Origin: Rosellinia necatrix | Taxonomy: Eukaryota > Ascomycota > Sordariomycetes > Xylariales > Xylariaceae | Direction of reading: 5' to 3' | DNA length: 64,000 bases | Assembly (NCBI GenBank): GCA_021209875.1 | Contig: JAGYVD010000004.1 | Span: 682,001 to 746,000 of the forward strand | Shown: positions 11,831 through 24,629 of the stretch, one piece after another | How positions within the stretch are numbered: position 1 is the first letter of the stretch | Layout: each line of letters opens with the position of its first letter | Program-made: the position numbers and the translations under genes | Notes under the pieces: model-generated | What the model was told of the DNA's origin: nothing | What the model saw: only the letters and a program-made list of their open reading frames with translations | The model's database searches: none

Positions 11831-12946
11831 GGTAGTCGCATGCCTGATACTTACTTGGCTGAGCCGAGCCTGAGCAAAAGCGGCGAATGCACTAGACCTA
11901 ATTTGCTTGCAGCTTGGCATTTGGTAAAACCTGGTACCATAATACATATCTACCTTAGGGACGCTACTGTAGTGTCGTGTGCATGCTCCCTGCAGCGCGT
12001 CTTGGTTCCGCAACGTGCATCACACGGTTAGGTAGCGTGATTTTGAAGTTGAGGGGAATGACAGGGGGCTGCCAGTAAGAATTGCACGTACTCACTCGTA
12101 TTCCACTTCAAATCAGTGTGTTGGTATCGATGGGGCAAGGATGAATTGCGGGCATGATACCAGAAAGCCTGGCACATTCAACGTTCAGCGTGAGGCGAGG
12201 GTGCAGCGGCAGCACGAGAGTTGCCGTGGTTAGTTACTACGTAGTGTGCCTACGTAGGGAGTTTAGTGATAGAGCAAGGCATGTGTTTGGTGAAAATGAA
12301 GGAGAAAAGACCCTAAGACGAGACGAGACGAGATCCGGTCCAGCCGCATGACGGAGATCGATCCGACACCATTCCTAATTTAGATCAAAACCGGAGCCAG
12401 ACTGGAGCCAGACTGGGGATTTTCAAGTTTGGTACGCAAACCCGCCACCCCAAGACGCGACATCCAATCACCATCCGTTTTCGAACCTGCGTATAGAATC
12501 AGCGGTGTCGGCTGGTTAGGTAGGTACCATCAGCCCCATACAAACCCTGTGCCTTCCAACTTCCAGGTTCCTGTACTACACTAGGTATTCACTGTCAGAC
12601 ACCTAGATTAGACGTTAATATTACTACTACTACTAGGTATAGGTACCCTATGAACTCAAACAATTCCCCAGCCCAGCTAACTAAGTACATAATACCACGT
12701 TATGGCCATCCCCACCAGGGAATCCGCGATCCATAAGACACCGGTACAGGCCTTAGTCAAGGCTCAGCACCCTCCTACTCAAACCCTCCACCTATTTGAT
12801 TACCCGTCTTCGTAGTCGATTGCCTCCATACTAATCCACGGCACCGTCACGTGGTATTTATATCGGATATATCCGGTAGTGTCGACGCGGATGTATATCT
12901 GCATGGTGTCAGAAGGCCCGAGTAGGGCCAGTTGATCATATAAAAC

Positions 12947-12991
12947 ACACGAAATACACGAAATACACGATATACACGATATACACGATAT
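12947..12991. repeat. 9-bp tandem repeat, five copies
   Basis: Two copies of ACACGAAAT are followed by three of ACACGATAT with no spacer. The unit length keeps one frame open on the minus strand (Cys-Ile-Ser repeats), but there is nothing else gene-like around it. Confidence 0.9.
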
Positions 12992-13430
12992 AGTATGATA
13001 AGATGATTCAACTTGAGAGATAGTGTCGCGGCAACATGTTACCAACAACAACCACAACAGCCATCGTCCTCGTATCTATATTCAACCCTCTGCTCGTTCA
13101 GTGGCGTGCCAGCGAACAAGTCAACAGCCCATACCTCGCCCCTTCGTCCTGGCGCCCTGGTGCCGCATAGTTCATGTCAGGGGCTCGTTTAACAGAAACC
13201 CGTATAGTAAACCAAGGGGCCTTGGAACTAAAGTCGAAGCCGTGATCGGGGTTCCTTTCTCCCTAGCGGGAATCATATGGGATGGTTCGCCTTTTGGCGT
13301 TGTGAGCCACCCTCAATGACCATCGCCGCAATAGCCTGGTCCGAGATCCTAAAGGAATTGCCACCATCGCTATTCTGCCTCGGAAAAGACATCCGGCAAA
13401 TTGGTTGACTGTCTGCATTGAAACTTAGTT

Positions 13431-14741
13431 TCACCCAGCCAAACCCGGCTGGCTGTTGGTTATTGCGCAAAGTAAGCCGGATGATGCCTGCAGTGTGGAA
13501 CTCTTGATCAGACAATCTGATGTGATCAGCAAACTCCGGCGAACTCGTCTTAGTATGTCATGGGAGCTGATATGAGAGTCGTAGAACCCGAGCGTGCGTA
13601 ACCAAAAACCCGGGTATAGGTGTCGTGGTGGCTCCCTCAATTCAGGGAGGACAGTGAATCGCCTACTCGACAGTTTGACTTTCCTACTGAGGAAAGTGCT
13701 CTCCCCCGAAGAGCTGCTTCTTCGCGCATAGAGACCCTCACCTTCGGGGAGTGCTTCAAGAAAGATGGTACATTGTCCAGAGGCTCCAGCTCTACCTACA
13801 TTCAGGACAACCTGGAACGTTCCTAGACCACGCTGTATTGCAGGACGATGGACGGCGAGACCGAATTGGGTGATGTTGAAACCTGGAGAGCGGCCGCGGG
13901 CCACAACGTCACCAGACCGTGCAAAGCATGCCGGCGAGTGGGCGAGGAGGCCACAGTAGACTTGCTTCGCATCTCTGGTCGAGCCCTCTAGAAGATCAAG
14001 GTCCCATATGAAGATCGACTCGTCGGACGATTTCGATATTATGTATTCTTGGAGCCGGGTAATGGCTTGCTCTCGCTCTCCATATAGCATCGGCATGTTC
14101 GCGTCGAACAGACCCATAAGGCTATATGCCCTGTCCTCGGGACGTTTTATAACTCGTCTGGCCGCCCACGACACCCCCCGAACAATTGAATAAGCCCACG
14201 GGTGTTTCTTTTTGCTTAGAACATCTGCCGGAATTCCGGTCTTCGAAACGATTTCGCGCGAGAGATGATTTTTATCACCCAAGAAGTTCCAATCTTGGCC
14301 ATAAAACTGGACACTTTTCGGAGCGATCAGTTCCTGCAATGTCCAGCCTCTTGTAAACCACTCGCTCTCTTTAATATTCCCCACCAATGTAATGTCCTGA
14401 AGATAGGCTATACAGACGGTTGACATAGAGTACCATCTGTACATCGAGTTGATCGCCTCACTTAGCTCTACAGAGTCCAACTTATTGATACAGCATGTGT
14501 CCACCCAGATCAATTTGTATCCGAGCGTCTTAGCCAGCTTACAGGCACCAGCGAATTTGCTGAAACCACCCTTCGCTTTGACGTTATTGCCAGAGCTCAA
14601 GGAGAGGATATCAGCATATGTGATCTCACCATCCCCCAATGCCCATCGATGTGGTAGAATGGAGTGTCCGCCCTTGAGCGTGTGAATTTCCTGGTCAAGG
14701 ACTTCACGGAACTTGTAAGTTCTGGTGTTTACGAATCGCAT
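13431..14741 (-). CDS. HET-domain heterokaryon incompatibility protein
   Basis: A 436-residue protein starting at ATG 14741. The first 250 residues carry the HET blocks in order: the N-terminal MRFVNTRTYKF start, HSILPHRW, GYKLIWVDTCCINK, LSEAINSMYRWY, WFTRGWTLQELIAP and EDRAYSLMGLF. HET proteins trigger cell death or growth arrest when unlike strains fuse. The C-terminal part is a variable region. The frame stops at 13431 in a sequence encoding SQPGLAG, while a neighbouring minus-strand frame stays open to 13273, so the C-terminus may be frameshifted, spliced, or simply end here. No intron is needed for the rest. It stands alone in a gene-poor stretch, which is usual for this family. Confidence 0.9.
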   Translation of the reverse strand: MRFVNTRTYKFREVLDQEIHTLKGGHSILPHRWALGDGEITYADILSLSSGNNVKAKGGFSKFAGACKLAKTLGYKLIWVDTCCINKLDSVELSEAINSMYRWYSMSTVCIAYLQDITLVGNIKESEWFTRGWTLQELIAPKSVQFYGQDWNFLGDKNHLSREIVSKTGIPADVLSKKKHPWAYSIVRGVSWAARRVIKRPEDRAYSLMGLFDANMPMLYGEREQAITRLQEYIISKSSDESIFIWDLDLLEGSTRDAKQVYCGLLAHSPACFARSGDVVARGRSPGFNITQFGLAVHRPAIQRGLGTFQVVLNVGRAGASGQCTIFLEALPEGEGLYARRSSSSGESTFLSRKVKLSSRRFTVLPELREPPRHLYPGFWLRTLGFYDSHISSHDILRRVRRSLLITSDCLIKSSTLQASSGLLCAITNSQPGLAG

Positions 14742-16814
14742 CTTGAATAGAATTGAAGGTGGACCTGTTGATTCTCGACTAGTAGACTCCGGCGTAGAGG
14801 GGTTATCATCTGAGAGACAGCTGAGTGAAGCCGTAAAGCCCTAACGTTATCGGTATGACAAATATGTTGGTGACCACCGCATCCGTAAGTGCAGTTCGTG
14901 ATATAAGGTAACCCAGCGCCCTAGGCGGATTGCGTCTACTTTGTATATATACAGATGGCCGAGTGAGAAGTGAAAAAATACCAACGTAGCCTGCCTTATC
15001 GTAGCAACGCTTATATAGTCACGCACGCCTACATAGAGGTACGAGCATTATTTTGTGAGCCGGAAATCTAGCCCGAATAGACTGGTTGTATTTTGCACAT
15101 TCAAGTTAGGGGAGGATACCACGTCGGCGTCGGCTTGCTACGAGACCCCGTCATGGTGGCTAATGAGTGATTTAAATGCCACCTCAGATTCATGCCTTAC
15201 GCTAGGTGCGATGTGCAACACGCCTTTTAGGCAGCATACTTAGAAATTACGACGGTGAGGTTTGCCTAGATCTTTGCATCTATATGTATGTTTTAGGGTC
15301 TCTTGAGGATAGGAGATCAACCAACATACTCTCCCCATTTCCGCCCCATCTTCGTATTTAATCGTACTGCCCGTGCTGCCTCGCCCCTTTCTCTATTAGA
15401 TATAATACAACTATCATGTTGTGCTTTTCATATTACTTGCTCTCCCAATAGCAATGTCTACCAACGCTGTACAAAAAAACCCTATCCCACATCCAGCTGC
15501 AGGCTCTGTCGTCCTTGTTGGATAGCCGAGTGCTATAGAATGGGACCCAACCTCAACAGGGCCAGTTTCGATCACCCTTTGGAATGAAAGTCGCCTAGTT
15601 AAGACAATTGCGTCTATGTTGCTAATCTTACTTTCGTAGCCATAAGGGCGAATGACCAGTTATGCTCCGCGCTACTGATTGCATTGTTAAATAGCATCGA
15701 CATCCAACGACGGGTGGTACGCTCGGGCCCTAGCCTAGGGGATAGCCGACGATAGCTACTACATTCAGATTTGCGATCTGGGCCTTGACTTCGACGCGTG
15801 TAGCTACACCTCAGGTGGGCGGTTTCGGATCTCCGACACACCAGGGGACTCCTGGCATTCGACATCTTCGCCTCCCTGGCAAACTATCTCAATTACAACG
15901 AGTTCGAGCTTCTCATCACCTTGGTGAGCTAAATGATTCTCCTTGAAGAAAGTGCCCGCGCATAGTAGCGCTGACTAGACAGTATAGTGCCACCTCATCA
16001 TTCCAGCCGTATAATAACTGTACCCCCGTTTCTGGCACAGTCAGCCATGGGATGTCACGGAACTAGTTCTAACCTAAGAACTCCACTAGGGCACGGGCCA
16101 GAATACTGTATATAAAAGGAAGCGAGTAGCTAGCGACTAGCCAAGTGAGGAACCTTCCCTCCTTGTGCAATAACATAAGTCATTTCTGGAACTACCAGCA
16201 GTACGAACTGTGACATGGGGCAGGCGGCCTATCTCCTAATGTATCACTGCTCATAACCAGCATAGCAGGCACAGTCGGGGGATCCGTTTTGGGGGCCATC
16301 ACTATATCGATATACTGTTGCTATGCTAGAAAGAAAAGATCCAAGGTTACAGCATGGGGGAGCTCGCATGGCCCTGTCTACACGGGTACGCGGCCGGAGG
16401 TAATAGTAGGAATCTGAGACATGTGTTTATAGTTGCACGGAGCTTTGTGAGGAAGCCAAACTAGCGCGCTGCGATGTTGTCTTAAGTTCTAGCGCGATTC
16501 GCGATGAGGCGTTTTATTCTCTCGGGGATATTTATTCAAGCTTCGGAGCGTATGGTCTACCTAGGTGTTGAACCGATTCCCATCTCCCAACTTTTGTAAT
16601 AGTGCATTAAGTCCCCGAACAAACCGACATTGAGTGTTTAATTTATTTTTTGATTTGTTGCCTTAAGAAGAAAACCATGTTCAAAAAAAATCCGGAACGC
16701 GAAAAGAGGGACAAGAATCGAAGGAAGGAAAGTAAGACCACGTTGGGCCGTTCGATTTCATTTCCCTGTATCTACCTTTTGTATACTGGCCAGGGTTGAT
16801 TAATCTATCAGACT
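14742..16814. other. Intergenic region, no gene seen
   Basis: About 2.1 kb with frequent stops in all frames. A short frame at 15614-15865 (-) and one at 15303-15587 (+) show no family features. I see no repeats of note or RNA gene. Confidence 0.55.
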
Positions 16815-18672
16815 TCAAACATCTTTATCGTTGCCAGATTGCTCGTGTTCGAAATCAGAATCGTGTTTATTGTTGCCGTTGTGGCGCTTCTTGCCCGAGC
16901 CGTGATAGGAGGGGTATGTTGGATAAGTTGGATAGGAAACTGGGGGCATAGAAATCGTCTCGGTAGGGTTGCTAATAGTCAGCGAATTCGTCGAGAACGT
17001 AGAGGGAATTGTGCCGGTCACGGCGTCGGTTGAAGATGCCCCTATGACAGAAGGAGAGGAAGGCAAAAGCGTAAAGCAGAGGCTCGTGCCGCCATAGCCA
17101 GCTACGCATGTAGTGCTGACCTCCGGGTCGGCCGAAGAAGCTCCTAAGCTGCTGGTAGGTGAAGGTGACCCAGTGACGGGATCCGTGCTTCCAGTAGAAA
17201 TTATCGTGCTCGAAGAGTTAACGAGAGTCAGTGTTAGTGTACTCGTGCTGGGTGTCGGCAGGCTGCTGGGATATCCTGGGACTAAGGTGGGCGTCGACGA
17301 TGGGCCTGTGACGGCATCGATGCTGCCGGTGGAAACCACGGTGCTTGATGGAGAGAAGGTTACAGTAAGTGTACTGGTACTGGGCACTTCTGTGTTGCTA
17401 GTGAATTCCGAGGAGGTTGTGGTTGGCATCGGGGTTACTACGGAAATTGACAAGCACTCGGTATATGAATGCCCACCGTATGTCGCATAAGTGAGGCACG
17501 TAGTGGAGGGTGGTATTGTGGCGCTTGAAATTCCTGTGTTGTTACCTGGTGACGACACTGGCGCCGATGTTGTCTCAGAACTCATCGCGTTACCCGACGA
17601 CGTAGTGTAAGTGGATGTAGATGTTTCTGCACTAGTGGTACCAGATGTTATAGAAAGTAAACTCGAAGAACCAGTTTCAGGAGAATTTGGAGACGCATAA
17701 GTAGTAGTCAGATTGAGCTTAACCGTTGAGGTCAGAATGCGAGTTGTGGAAGTAGTGATTGGATGCAGGGTACTACTGGATATTGTTGAGTTCAATGAGG
17801 TAGCGTAGGTGCTATTCAATCCTAAGTGTGAGCTGCTTGGGTTATTTGAATTGATGGGGTCTATAATCGTAGATGTTAAAGTGCTGATCGGGCGTGTTGT
17901 TGTTCCATTCGGTGAACCCGTATAACTTGAGATGGGGAGTGTGCTGCTCAGACTTGCGGTTATGCTACCAGGGTAATTGAATGAATAGCTGGTTTCGTTC
18001 ACGTATGAAGATAAACCCGGTGAAGTAGCGACTGAAGTCGAGTTACTGTTGTCTATAAGCCTTCACTCTTATTGATAGTCGGGTTACGTGCACGTACCAC
18101 GAGGAAGTTGAGGACCCTCCACTACCCGGTAAAGACGAGTTGAACGCTGAGGTTGTGCTGACCGTGGTTTGAATGGCTGACGTGGTTAGGATAACCGAAC
18201 TTGTAGTAATCGGCGAGCTCGTATTTGTGTACCATGGACCGGTAGAGTGGAATGAGGTAGTTGGGTGGTCCCCGGTCCCTGATCCGGAAGCGGATGCGGT
18301 TACCGTAGCGGTAATGCCAGAAGTAATGGTTAGGGTGGTAGTGCCGTTAGGATATGGGAGAGCGAAAGTAGAAGTGAGGGTGGAATGAGAGGTTGAGTAA
18401 GAAGTTGCCTCCGCAGAGGTCAATGAAGTACCAAACGGCGTGGAGGTCCATGAGGGAGTCGAAGTATTCGAACATCCTGCCCAAACAGTCACAGTTGTAG
18501 CACAACTGCGACCACAGGTCGTTGGGGTCGAAGTGATAATTGTGGCCTGTACTTGTTGTGGGCGAGCATCAATGAGTGGAAAGCTGCGCTAAATCAGTAA
18601 CATATTAATAAATAGTTAGGTTGATAGCGTTTACCTTGCGCCCAAGAGGGCTAAGCTATTGATGATACGCAT
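16815..18672 (-). CDS. Secreted Ser/Thr-rich cell-surface protein
   Basis: Three exons join in frame: 18672-18635, 18583-18098 and 18045-16815, giving about 584 residues. Both introns have GT..AG ends. Exon 1 supplies a signal peptide core (MRIINSLALLGA). The mature protein is dominated by Ser, Thr, Pro and Val, as in heavily O-mannosylated wall proteins or adhesins. Two long repeats contain TSTLTVTF/TSTLTLTL followed by a STGS-D-VTG block. Three small cysteine modules stand out: TTCGRSC near the N-terminus, STTCLTYATYGGHSYTEC mid-protein, and a related STTCVAGYGGTSLC. The C-terminus switches to Tyr-Pro repeats (YPTYPTYPSY) and a charged tail without a hydrophobic GPI signal, so attachment to the wall, if any, is not by GPI. 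No enzymatic domain is visible. Function as adhesin or wall component is inferred from composition. Confidence 0.85.
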
Positions 18673-21600
18673 TTTATGGGCAACGAAGAGTAATTCACTG
18701 AGATGAAAGGAGTGTTGAGGTCGTTAAGCTTGCTGGTGGTCAAATTGTAGAGAGGTTGCTAACAGGGCCATCATCGATCATTTTATATTCTTTGGCCTCG
18801 ACACTGATGCCAGTTGATTTTAAGAATCTGTCTCGGCTACAAAATACAAAGTACCTCAACTCCAATAATAGATAATATCGCCACTCTCTCTTTCTCTCGT
18901 CTCGTTTCATCTTGTTCAACGGGGGGGGCCTTCAACCCCAGTAGTAATGGGTACATGCGTCTAGACCCCCGCCGGGACCAACCTGATTAGATTGCGGCTT
19001 CGACTGATGATGATTCAAGTTAAAGACTCCGGTGTGAAATTACAATTTTTGTTCACCACCCCATATTTACATACACAAGCCATTATACCATTTGCGATGT
19101 AAGTTAATTGATCGAGCGAATGACAACTCAAACGCCCGCACCCTATTATATCGAGCCGGACCAAGCTAGTTGTGTTCGAAAACAGATAAACCAGGAAGTA
19201 AACTCGGGGCGCACTGCTAGATGGAGTTTACGAAACGCCTGCAATTCATTTTTCTACTGGGTCTTATACAAGTAGCATTTGTTGGTAAGGTGTGTCAAGA
19301 TGTAATCGTAGCGAATGGGCTATTCCGGCCTAAGAAGCAATGAAGCAATAAATCATAGGTTAATATATATAGGATGCTAGTAAGTTTCCGTTCGTACAAA
19401 CGGGTTCAAGGCATTCAACTCGTAATATAGCCGCGAGGTTTGAGGATTAATGCAGCTATCCATAACGCTACAAACATAACATGGACTGTATATTTATACC
19501 TGCAGGCCGATAATGAATAGCACTGACTATACATATATCTATGTTTAGTTAATCTTAGCGCTTAAAGTTTAATTTTTACTAAATACCTGTAAAGAGTATC
19601 TCGGTTGCCCTAGTATAATTAAGCAAGACGTATGGATCTTCCATAGGAGGTCAGCATGATATTATCGTATCACGAAGATTGAGATCTATAGGGATGTACA
19701 TGTAGAGATCCAGCAGAAGGATGTAGCGGGCCGAGGTTGTACCGCATACTACGAAGTAGGTTGGTTATACGAAGGGGTTTGGTAGATCACCTGAGAGGGG
19801 ATTCAAGACATAGAGTTTGCCAGTTTCCGCCCACGGTGAAGCACTACAGCGTTTCGCCGATCCTGATATATAAATATGATCGCACAGATCTAGGAGCCGC
19901 ATTATCAAATGCACGTTCTTATAATCTTACAGGTAGATATCCGTGGCTCATGATTTTTGACGAATGATACTGCTGGCATTGGACGATTCGACAGACAGAT
20001 CTGCAGGAAGCACACGTGGGAATAAATGCACAGCTGATCGCATGACGTGATGCGAAGGAACAAACCGTCAATTATTTTCTCTATGAATGCCTAAGGACAG
20101 AAATTGGTGCTACAGATGATACATAGTAGTGTTTTAGCTCATTCAGTACATTTCACACGATCGCTTTAGGAAATTCGAATAGTCCAGCCGGCGTACATTT
20201 CATATGGTAGGTAAAGCGTATAGATAAGTAACCTTGGTGAATGAGATCTAAAATTAGAAAATTAGAAGACTACAACACGGGCCGCCTGGGTACGGGCGCC
20301 GGCACGGGAGAAAAGGCTAGAGGTTTTGCTTAGTATAAATGTAAACAGCCCCAAGTTCCTCTATAAGCCGTAATTTTGAATGGCAATTATCACGCAAGGA
20401 TATTTTAAATTCATATCTTAGGTTAGAGGTGACTATATTGGGCACAGTATTACTCTGATATCAATAGAGTACATGGGGCGAGGCGCTTGAAGGGTCTGAT
20501 ATACATCTATGCATTATGTTGTCACCCGGTAGAGCATCGAGAAAAATCTATCTAGTCTGATCATGACTACCTGCTTGCTCTCATTTTACGGCTATCAATC
20601 AAGGTGGTGAAAGTGGGAAGGGTTCACCATATTCTCCCTATAGTATGAGAGGGAACGTACCCCTTAATCCATTTTGCTTATCTCAACCAAATTTTGGATT
20701 ATGATAGCAATAGACGCGTTGAGCGAGAAGAAATAATATTCTGATCTGAGACAGATTAATTTACGAACATGCAATCAGAATCGGAATAACCGACGCGCAG
20801 CCAGGCCACAGGATAGGTTTCCCACAGGCACCATGCCGGCTGCCGAGACCGCTGGGCCTGCTGTTAAAGCGGATGCGAGGTACGGATCGAAGTGAGACCA
20901 CATTCAGTACACAAGCAGTAGACCGCTACATAGTCGATGGGTATGGCACAGTGTATGTGGTGTGTTACACCTTGGGAGCTTGCCACGTTGGTCTTGGGAT
21001 GGATAGCTGAGGAGTCTAGCATGCGTCTATCGTCAGGTACTGATGCAGTCTGTATGCGTGTCTCAGACGATGAAAATTTAACCACCGCGGAGCTTTCGCG
21101 GTGAATTGACGGTCTATGCCCTAGACAAACATAATCTATCTACCAGCGGTCAACACTTTCCAATGATTGCGAACCAGGCCTGGGAGGCAATGTATTCTCC
21201 GTGCCTAGATTCATTCCATGCGAATCGGGCTTCTGGGCTGTACGCCATTATTTACTTTTGGGCGTCGTTGTAAATTAGGAGGCTGCTACATCATTCAAGT
21301 AGCACTGGCAATTATTAAACAATTCGTTGGGACTATTGACCTATTTTGCCTATTGAACAAATAAACGACATATCATTCTGTCAACCGTCACTTGGGGGTT
21401 CGAACTCGGAATCAGCTAGCCGGCTCGGGCCATCGTTGAACCCCACGACAAAAGCAACGACATGTATGGGTCCATGATTATGAGGCGGCTCTCGGAGCAG
21501 GATTGTACCTCTTTAATCGAGAGGATAGAGCGAACATAATGGGTACCAACCTTCGTCAATTCCAATTGGTGATCCCGCGCGCCGGGGCTAATGCCGACTA

Positions 21601-21921
21601 CATACGCAGTGTAATGTTGATTTTTGTTTCCCTCATAGCTCCCATTGGACGCCGCCGGAAGAAAGAGAGAGCGAGAAATGCCACCATTCAAGTAGTGAAA
21701 CACCGTTAAGTTAGAAAACATTCCTTTTCCCAATAATATTGAGGCATCTAATTTCTGGCGGGCAGAGGATCGGCGGGCAGAGACATGGCATTCTCAGTTG
21801 AACCTACCCACCCCTTTGATCGGCGTTCCGCTGAAGCCACCATCCCACGATACCCATGATGCTCAGAAAGGGTGGCATATCCATACAGCGGAAAGGGGAA
21901 TGCAAAGCAGCCATGAATTTG
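18673..21921. other. Gene-poor region, no gene seen
   Basis: About 3.2 kb, fairly A+T-rich, with short frames on both strands that match nothing I recognise. No terminal repeats, transposase motifs or RNA genes were seen. It could contain old degraded repeats. Confidence 0.55.
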
Positions 21922-22124
21922 TATATAAGCTCGTCCGGTCACCGACCTTGGACAGTTTTTTTTTCTCTCACCACCATTCTCATACACTCACTCACCAACC
22001 AACCACCATATCCAGAGCACTCTCTGCCTCAATTACTACTCTCACTTAATCCTAATCTCGAGCAATTCTTGCTTTAACGGTCGTTTCCCAACCTTATAAA
22101 AACCAACCCTAATCAACCATCAAA
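21922..22124 (+). promoter_or_regulatory. TATA box and leader of the hydrophobin gene
   Basis: A TATATAAG box at 21922-21929 is followed by a T/C-rich start-site-like tract and a long CA/CT-rich, AUG-poor leader running to the ATG at 22125. This layout is typical of strongly expressed fungal genes. The start site itself is inferred. Confidence 0.6.
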
Positions 22125-22675
22125 ATGCGTTTCTCCGTCGCCGCTGTCATCACCTTCGCCATTGGCGCTTTCGCCCGCCCCTCGGGTCCCTCTAGCCCTT
22201 TCCCTCGGCCTGGTGGTGATGTCACCGTTAGCCAGGCTGGCGACACTTGCGGCTCCGAAATGGAGCTGAGCTGCTGCAACCACGTTGACCAGTCTGGTGA
22301 CTCTGTCATGGAGGCTGACGGCATCCTTGCCGGCGCCCTCCAAGGCGTCCTGGCTGATGGCGAGCTTGGTCTGTTCTCGGGCTGCTCTAAGTTGAACGTG
22401 GCCGCCCGTATGTACCCATTCGGGAAACTTTCTCACACACCCCCGTTTAATATATACTAACGCGTCACTCACTAGTAGTTGGCCTGTCCGACTTGCTCAA
22501 CCAGCAGTGCAAGCAGACCGCCGCTTGCTGCCAACACTCCGGAACCACCCAGGTCAGTAAAATACCACGCCACACACACAATGTGGTCTCCTTTTAATTA
22601 CGCGACTAACGCACCATTTAGGAGGGTCTTGTCAACGTTGGCCTCCCCTGCGTCGCCCTCGGCAGCGTGCTCTAA
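22125..22675 (+). CDS. Hydrophobin (class I-type)
   Basis: Three exons (22125-22407, 22476-22552, 22622-22675) encode 137 residues. There is a signal peptide ending near AFA-RP. Eight cysteines follow in the hydrophobin order C, CC, C, C, CC, C with spacings of about 7, 35, 18, 5 and 16, which fits class I better than class II because of the long C3-C4 loop. Hydrophobins are secreted and self-assemble at air-water interfaces, coating spores and aerial hyphae and aiding attachment. The first intron ends in a tandem acceptor TAGTAG; both choices keep frame and differ by one residue. The second intron has donor GTCAGT and branch GACTAAC. A TATA box and long leader suggest high expression. Confidence 0.95.
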
Positions 22676-24305
22676 GTGCACACCTCGTCTTTTTCTACGA
22701 GCTGCATATATAGCCAGTCAATAATTTGGTCACTTGAAACATATCATTGGGGTTTTGGATATGTGAGGATGTAATTGGTTTTTCCCTTCTCAGAAGTGTA
22801 GGAGTGGTGCTTGGTTTCTATTAGAGATGGCACGAAGTATGATTAGTACGATAAATCCAACTTGAGTCGCTCGTTTCCACAATATATTCCCTGCTAAATT
22901 GTGGCATCCAAAACAAACCCTTTCACTCACTGTCAATGTACCTGTCCGGCAGTATATGTCTTTACACACACCTGGATTGGACATCCTGATACACCTTCTG
23001 ATTGTGATAACAACCCACATGCATACGAAAATTGTCTAAAATTGTCTAACTTCGACGCCCCCAAGTTGGGGACAGGGGCCATACCGCCTGTCACCTGTTC
23101 CTGAATGACTAACTAGTCCGGCAGATTTAAGCTTACTCGTCACATCATGTCTCAGCCTTCCAACTAGCATTCTAGTCTAACCGTCAATAGCGTCAGGGAT
23201 GTCCAATTATGCATAACTGAGGCGCCACCGATTCTTGTTCGGCGTCTGAGGGGCAATGATCGGCAAGGGATAGTGGCGGCGGAGGATAAGACCCCCTTCC
23301 GGTGCGTTGAACTCATCGAGAAGGCGTCCCGTTTCGCTTCGCTACCATGCTTTCCAACATCAGCTGCTTACCTATATTCATCCGGAGCGTCGTGGGGGAA
23401 TATTTCATCAGATTGCGATCCGCTGGCCCACGGTGGCGTGTGCAACTACCCGACTATCATGCCGCGTCGACTCACTTGGCGATTTCGCCGCGCGGATGGC
23501 TGCACTGCTGGACGGGCTAAGGCTGGTGTCGACATCCGCTTCCGTAATTGCAGGCGCAGAAGCGGCATATGAAATATTGAAGCTCTGCATCGCCGTCGCG
23601 TAAGCAGCCCGGGTTCGAATAATTTCATGTTGTGGCACCGCGTTGAAGGGGGGGGGAAGGGGGTCATTTGTTCCCTTGCGCTGCATGGCATCGGGTCTTT
23701 TGGTTATGGCTCTCATCCACAGTACTATTATGATTTGTTAGCGTCGACAGAGTCATGTAGCACACTGTGGATTTGGTTGTATGTTGTCAGTCATGTGTGA
23801 TGATAGCCGGAGGAACTATCGACACGACCCTGGTTCAGCATGGATTTCACTCTTCGGCCTTGAACCTGCGCCCTTGCCCTGCTGTGTTTGACTACTATTT
23901 TGGTCCAAAGGAAGCCGCCAATAACCGGGCATTGCGTGTTCACCAGTGCGAGGCTAGAACACGAAAGAGGGAACAAACAAAGTACGATTTCATTTCCATC
24001 GCGATAGTTCATTAGGTCATTTCCCCTCGGAGCCCCTATCGGACCGACGTGGCGACCTGACGAGCGAACGCCCTGCCCGAAAACCAAGAATCACAGCTAA
24101 CTCACTAACTATAGACGTCCCAGGACAGAAAAAGACCCGTCCGATATAATAGCCTACGAACACCACCCCTGAAAAGGCCACCCGAAAACGCCGCCCGTGC
24201 AATGCTCGGTCGTCGTGTGAAATCATGAATCATACAGCTGCGCGGCTCCCGGATCGCGTGACACACACACACACGCACACACACACACATAGCCTCTCGA
24301 AGCCA
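22676..24305. other. Intergenic region, no gene seen
   Basis: About 1.6 kb between the hydrophobin and the lipase. It holds the hydrophobin 3' end, overlapping short frames at 23270-23720 on both strands with no recognisable product, and an AC microsatellite at 24260-24289 just past the lipase stop codon. Confidence 0.6.
24260..24289. repeat. AC dinucleotide microsatellite
   Basis: Fifteen AC units with one AC-to-GC change, directly downstream of the lipase stop codon, probably in its 3' UTR. Confidence 0.95.
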
Positions 24306-24598
24306 TCAGTAGCCCTTAGCCGTGATGGCCCTGACGGCGAGGGCCTCGACGCGCGCCGCGTACAGCCTCATGACGTGGCAGACGGGGTCGCCCCAGACGA
24401 CGCCGCGCAGCGCCGCGTCGCTCGCGACCTGCGCGACGACGCCCTCGCCGAGGCGCTCCTCGAGCGTCCTCGTGCGCCGGGCCCGCGGCGCCGGCGCCGG
24501 CGCCGGCGGGTCGCGCGGGGACCGGAGCACCACGATCTGGCCCGCGTTGCTCAGCGTGCTCGGCGGTACGCGCCATACCGGGCCCGCCGGCGGCGCGT

Positions 24599-24629
<31 letters not shown>

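Larger units (their letters stand above)
11204..13430. other. Intergenic region with short repeats
   Basis: No recognisable protein gene apart from a possible out-of-frame continuation of the HET gene at 13319-13430. Two repeat blocks (11610-11830 and 12947-12991) are listed separately. A small run of ACGAG units lies near 12317-12335. Confidence 0.6.

Noticed and set aside
18673..21921. Transposon remnant in the gene-poor stretch
   Set aside because: No terminal repeats, target duplications or transposase/reverse-transcriptase motifs could be seen.
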